Source of the DNA: UBA5186 sp040005095
Lineage (GTDB): Bacteria > Actinomycetota > Thermoleophilia > Gaiellales > Gaiellaceae
Assembly (NCBI GenBank): GCA_040005095.1
Contig: JBDTZN010000057.1
Span: 1-12,829, forward strand
Reading direction: 5' to 3'
Length of the DNA: 12,829 nt
Position numbers and translations under genes: made by a program. Numbering within the stretch: the stretch's first letter is position 1; each line of letters opens with the position of its first letter. Below are positions 1 to 6,016 of the stretch, in pieces. The notes below the pieces were generated by a model. The model did no database searches and was not told the DNA's origin. It saw only the letters and a program-made list of their open reading frames with translations.

Positions 1-63
1 GACGCGCCGCCGAGCTCCGGCAGAACCCTGAGTGACACGGGCTTGCTCAGGCCGCGGCCCGGA

Positions 64-90
64 GTACCCGTATCGCACCGCGTGGGGTAC
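64..90. repeat. Inverted repeat GTACCC/GGGTAC
   Basis: GTACCC at 64-69 is the exact reverse complement of GGGTAC at 85-90, with a 15-base spacer. It lies about 100 bases upstream of the transposase relic, where an insertion-sequence end could be, but a 6-bp stem can also occur by chance. Confidence 0.35.
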
Positions 91-107
91 GTAAATCCGT
101 CTGGCGC

Positions 108-124
108 CCGACGCGGTGCGTCGG
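108..124. repeat. Seven-bp hairpin upstream of transposase relic
   Basis: CCGACGC (108-114) pairs exactly with GCGTCGG (118-124) around a three-base loop GGT. No T-run follows on either strand, so a Rho-independent terminator is not supported. It may be part of the regulatory or end sequence of the adjacent transposase relic. Confidence 0.4.
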
Positions 125-186
125 ACGGGCTGCGCGGCCGTAGAGTCGGGTTGTTTCGGTCTCGAGCAGAGGGGGGCGGCTTCTTG

Positions 187-559
187 GTGGTGTCGTTGCT
201 GTACTTGCTGTTTCGGCGTGCGCTTGCGGTCGCGGCGCTGCGTTTTCGCTCGCGCGCGTTCAAGGAGCTCGAGATCGTGGTGCTGCGCCACGAGCTCGGG
301 GTTCTTCGCCGCCAGGTCGCTCGTCCGCGGCTGGAGGAGGCCGACCGTGTCTTTCTGGCTGCGGCCAGCCGGCTGTTGAGGGGGACGGGCCCGGCCGTCG
401 TTCTTCGTTCAGCCGGACACGCTGCTGGGTTGGCACCGCCAGCTTGTACGGAGACGGTGGACGTATGCCAGACCGCGACCGGGCCGGCCCGCAGTCTCGG
501 CAGAGATCCGTGAGCTCGTGCTGCGACTCGCGCGTGAGAACCGAGCGCGTCGGCGATAG
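187..559 (+). pseudogene. Transposase (integrase core type), N-terminal relic
   Basis: From GTG 187 the frame reads a hydrophobic start (SLLYLLFRRAL) and then KELEIVVLRHELGVLRRQVARPRL, split here as KELEIVVLRHEL and GVLRRQVARPRL. This is the conserved N-terminal pattern of a common actinobacterial transposase with a DDE integrase core (IS3/IS481-like). At about 380-392 the reading shifts by one base, and the homologous text continues in the next frame as SFFVQPDTLLGWHRQLV, RRRWTYARPRPGRPAV and EIRELVLRLARENRA. A TAG at 557-559 ends it, where the family would continue with NPxWGYRRI. The catalytic DDE domain is absent. A run AGAGGGGGG lies about 10 bases before the start. The gene is therefore both frameshifted and truncated. 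The recognition is by remembered family pattern, not by a search; the exact IS family is uncertain. Confidence 0.72.
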
Positions 560-813
560 CGACCAGCGGTTCGCAGCCCTCCTGCATCCGGTCGGAAAGC
601 TCGTCGGGCATGGTAGGTCGGGCGTTGGTGATCAGCGTAGCGTTGCCGGCGTTGGTCGCAAACTCCAGCATGGCCCCCCGAACCGGCGCGGCCAGCGTCT
701 CGGCTTCGCGGGTGTAGAACCGTGCGACTTCCTCGGCGCGGGTCTTCCGCTGCAACCTGATCGGGATAGCGCGGAACGGCGAAGAGGTCGATGCCGCCAC
801 CGTGTACGCCCAC
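548..813 (-). pseudogene. DUF3631-domain protein relic
   Basis: On the minus strand, from about 770 down to 548, an uninterrupted frame reads AIPIRLQRKTRAEEVARFY, then REAETLAAPVRGAMLEFAT, then ARPTMPDELSDRMQEGCEP and LVAIADAL. The spacing of IPIRL..RR, ARPxMPDELxDR and WEPLLAIADLAGG-like text matches DUF3631, a domain usually at the C-terminus of helicase- or primase-like proteins of phages, plasmids and integrated elements. Here Trp of WEPLL is Cys, and the text stops mid-motif at 548, precisely where the opposing transposase text also stops. Upstream (771-813) the frame no longer fits, but a neighbouring frame gives GGGIDLFAVP, reminiscent of the AGIDDLPxT segment that normally precedes it, suggesting another frameshift. 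There is no start codon or ATPase core. Function is lost; the parent was probably part of a mobile element. Confidence 0.55.
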
Positions 814-850
814 GGCTGCACCGAGAACGGCGGAGAGGCGACATTTAGCC

Positions 851-1009
851 GCGCCGTTTGCGTAAGCCCCGGTTAGCCTGCGTGAGTGCTCGCGCCGGAC
901 TTGTGCTTCGGCGCGCTGCTCAGCTCGTAGGCGAGCGGCTCGACTCGATCGCGATGCCGGGCGCGACGTTGGCGAGCGCAGAGAGCGCGGGCAGGTTCGG
1001 GTGAAACGA
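851..1009. other. Gap with possible decayed coding fragment
   Basis: No intact gene. On the minus strand, one frame reads SFHPNLPALSALANVAPGIAIE and a neighbouring frame continues EPLAYELSSAPKHKSGAST to a TAA at 873-875, as if a C-terminus had been broken by a frameshift near 920. I do not recognise the family and composition alone could produce such text. The stretch lies beyond the terminator of the sialidase-like gene, so it is probably not transcribed with it. Confidence 0.2.
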
Positions 1010-1039
1010 GAGAAGGGCGGCCGCGTGGCCGCCCTTCTC
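1010..1039 (-). terminator. Hairpin terminator after sialidase-like gene
   Basis: A perfect 13-bp stem (1010-1022 with 1027-1039) has the tetraloop GCGT at 1023-1026. It sits 18 bases past the stop codon of the minus-strand gene. On that strand the stem is followed by TCGTTTCACC, with only a three-base T run, so this is a strong hairpin with a weak U tract, as is common in high-GC genomes. It also shields the gene from any read-through from the transposase side. Confidence 0.75.
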
Positions 1040-1056
1040 GGTCTTCGGTTTGCCGC

Positions 1057-2946
1057 TTAGGGCGTTGGATCCAACCAGCTGCCTCCGTAGATGTCGGTGT
1101 TCCCGAACGTCGCGGCGCAGTCCTGCTGCGGCGCCGGCCGGTTCGGGTCGGTCGAGCTCGTAGTCGCGGTGCCTTCCCGCAGCATGTCCCAGTACCTGTC
1201 CATCAACGGGCAGTCAGCTGCGTTGCGAGCATCGTTCCAGACGCCGGCTCCGTAGGTGTTCGTGGCGATCGTGTACACGTAGTCGCCGAGGAACTCGGCC
1301 CGCAGGTTGTTCTGGCTCGAGCCACGAGCATCGCCCTGAGCTCCGCGGTGGATCTCGGCCCAGCCGGTCGGAACTCCGCCCGCGATGTCGGAGTGCTTCT
1401 CGACGCCGACCAGCAGTCGCGGACCACCCGGCGGGGTAGATCCCGACCACGCCTTCTGCTGGAACGGCGTGTTGTACGCGTTGTAGGTGACGTAGACGTC
1501 GCTACCGCTTGGCGAGATGGCGGGCGCCGCGTAGTAGCCGCGGTCACCGGCCGTCTCGATCGGCGTCGGTGACGACCAGGTGCCGGCATTCCCACCACTG
1601 TTCGAGTAGCTGAACATCACGTGCTCGCTGTTCTGCCCGTCACGGCCGTCCGCCCACGCGTCGACGATCTCATTTGTCGCCCCGGCTCCCGTGGGGGCGC
1701 CGTTCGCGATATCGACACTCGGCGAGGCGGCGAGGTCGTTCCGCGCGCCCGCCACGCCGTCCTCGACGCACCGGCCGATCACCGGGTCGATGTAGAAGCA
1801 CGGGTCGACCACCTGCTGGACTACCTGCGACTTCGTCCAGCTGTTCCCGCCGTCGAAGGACTTGAACAGGATGTGCTGGCTGTGGGGCGGCAGGCTCGCC
1901 GGCGCCTCGAAGCGCTCGCCGAAGAGGTACGCGACGCCGCTTGAATCCGTGCGGACGCTGCAGCCCGAGATGCCGAAGCGGCTCGAGGAGTTGTTCTGCG
2001 GCGCCGTCGCAGCGGGTGTCAACTGCTTCGAGCTCCACGTTGCGCCGCCATCGTGCGAGACGAGCACGGTCAGCGGTGCCGGCTCGTTGGCGTTCTTGAA
2101 GCCGGCGTTGCCCCGGAATTGCGCGTAGCAGATGTAGACCGTGCCGAAGAACTGGCTCGACGAGGCGTTGTCGGCCCAGATCTGCTCCTTGTCGGAGAAC
2201 GTGGTGCCGGCCTGCTTCGACGCGATCACCGGCGGCAGCCAGGCGCTCTTGTCAGGCGTGCCGAAAGTTCCGGTGGCCGTGTTGTAGCCGGCTGCAGCAG
2301 CGACGTTGTCGGTGCGCGAGACGCCGATCGCCTCGTAGCCCTTGAACTCGCCGTTGCGCGCGACGCCCAAGTTCGACGTCAGGTTCGCGTAGTACAGGCG
2401 AGAGCCGTTCGCCCACGAGAATCCGTTCGATCCCGGCTTGGGCCCAAACGCGAGCGCCGGGTCTCCGTCGGAGACGAGCCCATTCTCGTAGTACCACGGC
2501 AGGGTGCCGATCGGACCGCTCGGGTTAGGCGCGCACGTGTCCGTCGACGTGCCCGCGACACCGAGGCAGCCTCTGGCGGAGTAACCGGTGTATTGCGGTT
2601 GCGTCCAGCTGTCGCCGCTGTCGAACGAGAAGTAGATCCCCGAGGCGCCGACGCCGTCCGTGAACGGGCAGGTCTTGTCGTTGCCGACGTTGCAGGCCTC
2701 CATGTCGATGTTGTCGTTCGCGCCGGACGCGAGGATGTTCGGCTGCTGCCCACGCGCGACCTGTCCCATGTCGACGGCGAGCGCCGGTTCGTTCTGCTTG
2801 TTCTGCGAGAAGATGCCGTCGTTGCTCGCGACGCTCACCTCGCGATCGCCGCCGTGCGTCGCGAGCGCGCTCGGGACCGCGAGCAGCGCCGCAAAAGCCA
2901 GGACGCCGCACATGGCCGCAAACGGCCGCGCCAAGATCCTCCTCAT
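1057..2946 (-). CDS. Secreted Asp-box (BNR/sialidase-fold) protein
   Basis: The 629-residue product begins MRRILARPFAAMCGVLAFAA, a typical Sec signal peptide with likely cleavage after ALA (residue 29). Three Asp boxes (SxDxGxxW) are clear: SFDSGDSW at 107-114, SHDGGATW at 297-304 and SFDGGNSW at 363-370. Asp boxes mark beta-propeller folds of the sialidase/BNR group and are structural, not catalytic. No FRIP motif or sialidase arginine triad could be assigned, so glycosidase activity should not be assumed. Paired cysteines such as C85/C93 and C127/C138 suit an exported protein. Upstream ATG 2946 has the purine-rich AAGGGGGAG just before it, and the signal peptide supports that start. The gene is intact, has a terminator after its TAA, and stands alone between relics. 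Related proteins occur widely in environmental Actinobacteria; their substrate is unknown to me. Confidence 0.85.
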   Translation of the reverse strand: MRRILARPFAAMCGVLAFAALLAVPSALATHGGDREVSVASNDGIFSQNKQNEPALAVDMGQVARGQQPNILASGANDNIDMEACNVGNDKTCPFTDGVGASGIYFSFDSGDSWTQPQYTGYSARGCLGVAGTSTDTCAPNPSGPIGTLPWYYENGLVSDGDPALAFGPKPGSNGFSWANGSRLYYANLTSNLGVARNGEFKGYEAIGVSRTDNVAAAAGYNTATGTFGTPDKSAWLPPVIASKQAGTTFSDKEQIWADNASSSQFFGTVYICYAQFRGNAGFKNANEPAPLTVLVSHDGGATWSSKQLTPAATAPQNNSSSRFGISGCSVRTDSSGVAYLFGERFEAPASLPPHSQHILFKSFDGGNSWTKSQVVQQVVDPCFYIDPVIGRCVEDGVAGARNDLAASPSVDIANGAPTGAGATNEIVDAWADGRDGQNSEHVMFSYSNSGGNAGTWSSPTPIETAGDRGYYAAPAISPSGSDVYVTYNAYNTPFQQKAWSGSTPPGGPRLLVGVEKHSDIAGGVPTGWAEIHRGAQGDARGSSQNNLRAEFLGDYVYTIATNTYGAGVWNDARNAADCPLMDRYWDMLREGTATTSSTDPNRPAPQQDCAATFGNTDIYGGSWLDPTP

Positions 2947-2949
2947 CAG

Positions 2950-2958
2950 CTCCCCCTT
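2950..2958 (-). promoter_or_regulatory. Strong RBS of sialidase-like gene
   Basis: Read on the minus strand, AAGGGGGAG is followed by CTG and then ATG. It supports translation from 2946. The spacing from the last GGAG is short (three bases), but the purine run extends further upstream, giving a usable distance. Confidence 0.6.
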
Positions 2959-2979
2959 CCGAACTTGCGATTGACGGGG

Positions 2980-3009
2980 TATATTTGCCCCTGCGCGTCT
3001 GGATTGCAA
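2980..3009 (-). promoter_or_regulatory. Possible promoter of sialidase-like gene
   Basis: On the minus strand TTGCAA (3004-3009) is followed, 18 bases later, by AATATA (2980-2985) about 34 bases before the start codon. This is the only AT-rich island in the 66-base gap between two divergent reading frames. The match to sigma-70-type hexamers is moderate, and actinobacterial promoters vary, so this is tentative. Confidence 0.35.
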
Positions 3010-3012
3010 ACG

Positions 3013-3801
3013 ATGAGGGCGGCCGCGGCGGTGAGCGCGATCCTGCCCCTCGGCCTGACCGGCAGCGGCCGCGGGTCGGGTGACATCGCGAACTTCGTCA
3101 AGCCCGACTGCTCGCAGGCCTGGGTCGACGGCGCCAACCTCGTGGAGGTCGTCGACCTGGCCGTGCCCACCGCCCCGCGTTCGCTCGGCAAGTTCGAGTC
3201 GGCTGCGTCCCTGAGCGTTGCGTTCAAGGTCTCGCACGGCACCGAGCTCGACAGCACCGGCACGGGGTTCCCCCGGGCGGTTGCCGTGGCCAGGGGAAGT
3301 TCGAGACGTGGGATCTCTCCGGACTGAGCAAGGGGGTCGATCACGCCGCTCGGCACGTGGGAGACGGAGCTGAACGGAATGTTCACCGGTGGAGCCGTCG
3401 ACTCGAAGGCGCCGGTCACCGTCAACTGCTCGTCGCACTGGTTCGACGCCAAGAACGGCGTCGCAGCCGTCGGCTGGTACGAGCAGGGCGTCCGGTTCCT
3501 CGACTACCGCACGCCGACCGACATTGCGCAAGTCGGCTACTACATCCCGGCGAGCGGATCGACGTGGGCGGCGTACTGGTCTCCGACCGATCCGAAGGGC
3601 GAGATCGTCTACACGGCCGATGCGTATCGCGGCGTCGACGTGCTGAAGATCGCCGGCGGCGGCCGAACAGGGAAGAAGGTCAAGGCCCCGGTGCCGGACA
3701 AGTGGTTCGGTAGCCCCACCGCCGACTCCGCGTCGTTCCAGACGAACGGCACGTTCGGTTTCGTCTGCCCGCTCTTGAACCCGGCGCTCGACACGCCCTA
3801 G
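3013..3801 (+). pseudogene. LVIVD-repeat protein, decayed
   Basis: The text is that of secreted LVIVD-repeat proteins (beta-propeller-like). The N-terminal part contains CSQAWVDGANLVEVVDLA and SLGKFESAASLSVAFKVSHG. The C-terminal part contains VTVNCSSHWFDAKNGVAAVG, WYEQGVRFLDYRTPTDIAQV, STWAAYWSPTDP and YTADAYRGVDVLKI. The first frame stops at TGA 3325-3327. Between about 3291 and 3336 the homologous words GKFETWDLSGLSKG sit in another frame, after which the first frame resumes as SITPLGTWETELNG. Two compensating indels therefore flank a 45-base segment. The usual middle of the family, between HGTELDS and the FETWDL part, also seems deleted. No ribosome binding site precedes ATG 3013 and the signal peptide looks shortened. 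Loss of function is likely. The stop TAG overlaps the stop of the opposing propeller gene. Confidence 0.7.
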
Positions 3802-5902
3802 CCACCGAGGCGGAGCCGGCCCAGCCAGAGCCGGCCCAGCCAGAGCTCGGGATGCGCTCCGTAGCCGGTCTCCAGCGGTGGGCCGAATGTCTCGGGATGC
3901 GCGTACACGCCGTACAGAATCCGGTCGCCCGGCCCGATGAACGCCGGCCCCGTGTTGCCGCCACGCAAAATCGACGCGATGTGCTGATCCGGGAAGGACA
4001 CGACGTCGAGCGGCTGCATCCCGCCGACGTTCGTGCCGTGCTCCCCGTCGAACACCGCGAGCCAGCGGCTGTCGCGGCTCCACGTCGTCCCACCGCCCGG
4101 CGCGATGCCGATCCGCCGTCCGTCGCGGTTGAAGATCCGGTTCTCGGAGGGCGGATACCTGTAGAACTCCCGGCACTTCTTCTCCCAGCTCGCGTTCGGC
4201 GCGACGAACTTTGAGCTGTCGGGAGACCACGAGTTCGCATCGGGGACGTTCGCGAACTCGCCGCGCAAGACGCGCGTAGATCGACCGGTCGCGAGGTTGC
4301 GGAGCCACAGCCCGCAGTCATGGACGTAGGCGACCCTCGTGCCGTCGGGGCTGACCGCGTACCCGAGGTCCAGCGTGTCGGGCCCACGCGGGTTGGGGAC
4401 GCGGAACGCCTGCGGGCGACGAGATCCGGCGAGGGAGACGAAGACGAGGCTGCGCTCGACCGTCGTGTAGGCGATGCGTCCGTCCCGGAGCCAGGTGGTG
4501 TTGCCGCGGCTCGCGTCGTCCACGAGCCTGCGCTGCTCGCCGCTCACCGGGAGACAAGCCTGAGCTCGTTGCGCACGCGGACGAGGATCCAGCGCCGGTC
4601 GGATGAGAAGTAGCCGCCTCCGACCTGCTCGTAGCTGCGCGTCCCGGCGGCGGATTCATCAGCGTACGCCGCACGCCGCGGAGGAGGTCGTACGTGCCTA
4701 GCGACCCGTCCGCGCCGAGAAAGGAGACGAACCGTCCGTCCCGCGACAGGTCGACGAGAATAGGCTCGGCCTGGTAGCCGTACCGCTGCACGTGCTCTAG
4801 GCGGACGTTGCCGCCGCGGAAGGTATCCCGGCAGCACGTTGAGCCTGCGCGCCCGCCGACGAAAGGGGCGGAGAGGAGCGAGCTGCGGCGTCAGCGACGA
4901 CGGCTGGCAGTCCACGATCTGGACCTCTTCCTGCTTGGCAAGCACCTGCCGGGGTGTCCCGCCCACGGCAGGCACGACGAACAGTGTCTGCGGATAGCCG
5001 TTGAGGAACGCGATCGTCGACCCGTCGGCCGACCATGAGACTCCGAACCCATTCGCGTTCCAGGTCAGGCGCCGTTCGTGCGTTCCGTCCGCGTCGATCA
5101 CGTAGACGTCGCTTCCGCTGCTGCGCGCGCTGAGGAATGCAACGCGCGAGCCGTCGGGTGACCAAGCCGGCGTGTGGTTGGCGACTCGCGCGATCGGATC
5201 GCGCGGCAGGTCGTTCGTGAGCTTCCACTCGCGTCCCTTCGCGCTGTGGATCCAGATCTGCGAGCCGCCATGCCGGTCGCCGCGCACGAAGAGCGAAGCA
5301 CCGTCGCGCCGCCAGGCGCTCCGGCGACACGTTTTCGGGTAGATGGGGCCGCGCGACACCCGCAGCGCGCGGAAACGGAGGTGCCGTCCGTCCCACCGCC
5401 GCAGGCAAAGCCCGTGTCCATCGCGCGTCCAGCCACTGAGTTCGCCGGGAGAGCTCGTGCCGACCCGCCGCGCGGGGCCGCCGCTCAGAGCAACGACCGC
5501 GAACCCGGACTACACCGTGTCGTTCGTCCGTTTGAACGCGACGTACACCCCGTCCGGCGAGAAGGCAAAGCCCCCGTCGCCTCCGCCGTCCGCCCGTGGT
5601 GACGGGTGGGTCAGAGGACGTACGTGCGCACCTGACGCATCGGCGACCCAGAGCGAGCTCTTGTCGCCAGACCTCACGCGGAGGAGCACCAGGTGCCGTC
5701 CGTCCGGCGTCCACGTCGCGGCCCCGGTCCGCCAGCCGCGTGCCTGCGCGAGCTCGGTCTCGCGCCCGGTTGCGACGTCGACGAGGAAGGCTTTGCTGTC
5801 CTGCTCGACGAGAACCATGGCGGCGCGCGGCGGTGCGCCCGAGGTACCGCTTGCAGTGGCGATCACGGCAGTCGCGAACAGGACTCGAATCGTCAGGCGC
5901 AC
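3798..5902 (-). pseudogene. Secreted TolB/WD40-like beta-propeller protein, decayed
   Basis: Starting at GTG 5902 the product has a signal peptide (MRLTIRVLFATAVIATASG) followed by about a dozen propeller blades of the PD40/TolB kind. Examples are ATWTPDGRHLVLL, FAFSPDGVYVAFKR, AWSPDGSRVAFLS, SWSADGSTIAFLN, LSRDGRFVSFLG, VSPDGTRVAYV, SWSPDSSKFV and TWSRDSRWLAVF, enough for one large or two smaller propellers in about 700 residues. The frame is broken by an amber TAG at 5510-5512, after which the same frame continues as SGFAVVALSGGPARRVG. It then shifts near 4825-4840, shifts back near 4641-4660 (a CCGCCGCCGGG run) and shifts again at 4544-4547, where a GTGA joins the pieces. Such proteins usually act in the periplasm or cell surface as binding scaffolds. 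The start lies only four bases from the tRNA-Tyr gene and has no visible ribosome binding site. Assembly indels could mimic some lesions. Confidence 0.75.
3814..3843 (-). repeat. 15-bp tandem duplication at propeller C-terminus
   Basis: AGCCGGCCCAGCCAG occurs twice head to tail (3814-3828, 3829-3843). On the minus strand it encodes a repeated five-residue LWLGR unit, followed by a related LRLGG before the stop. Because the unit is a multiple of three, the duplication keeps frame. Confidence 0.8.
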
Positions 5903-5906
5903 GAAA

Positions 5907-5988
5907 TGGGGGCGGGAGGATTCGAACCTCCGTAGGCTGAGCCGACGGGTTTACAGCCCGTTCCCTTTGGCCACTCGGGCACACCCCC
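5907..5988 (-). tRNA. tRNA-Tyr (anticodon GTA)
   Basis: The minus strand folds as a complete class II tRNA of 82 bases. The acceptor stem GGGGGUG pairs with CGCCCCC (one U-G pair), followed by discriminator A; CCA is not encoded. The D arm contains CCCGAGUGGCCAAAGGG. The anticodon loop CUGUAAA is closed by ACGGG/CCCGU, giving anticodon GUA at 5954-5952. A long variable arm (GGCUCAGCC core), typical of bacterial tRNA-Tyr, is present. The T arm is GGAGG-UUCGAAU-CCUCC. It reads towards the decayed propeller gene and is divergent from the flavoprotein gene. Confidence 0.95.
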
Positions 5989-5999
5989 AGGGACGGCGG

Positions 6000-6005
6000 A
6001 TTGTA
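6000..6005 (-). promoter_or_regulatory. Minus-10 box of tRNA-Tyr
   Basis: On the minus strand TACAAT lies 11 bases before the first base of the tRNA, a normal distance for a short 5' leader. A -35 box at 17-18 bases would fall at about 6023-6029, inside the first codons of the divergent gene; the sequence there (AAACCG/CAAACC) is not a good match. The promoter is therefore supported mainly by its -10 box and its position. Confidence 0.5.
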
Positions 6006-6016
6006 GCCTCCGAGGA

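Larger units (their letters stand above)
1..186. other. Left edge, no clear gene
   Basis: No complete gene is visible. A short plus-strand open stretch ending in TGA at 33-35 reads RAAELRQNPE and could be the last residues of a gene lying mostly outside the window, but ten residues are too few to judge. The remainder has two short inverted repeats (listed separately) and leads into the transposase relic. It could hold the end of the insertion element to which that relic belonged, but no terminal repeat pair could be confirmed because the other end of the element is missing. Confidence 0.3.

Noticed and set aside
2947..4308. Long minus-strand extension upstream of the sialidase-like gene
   Set aside because: The text upstream of ATG 2946 is Arg-rich shadow sequence across the LVIVD and propeller genes; signal peptide and RBS fix the start at 2946.
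4544..4547. GTGA as a genuine overlap between two separate propeller genes
   Set aside because: The text on either side is continuous propeller blade sequence and the downstream part has no signal peptide, so a frameshift in one gene fits better.
5510..5512. Amber codon recoding or suppression
   Set aside because: The same gene has at least three frameshifts, so a plain nonsense mutation in a decaying gene is the simpler reading.
5907..5988. tRNA-Tyr as attachment site of an integrated island
   Set aside because: Decayed mobile-type genes lie on its 3' side, which is suggestive, but I found no second copy of the tRNA 3' end in the window and no integrase next to it.
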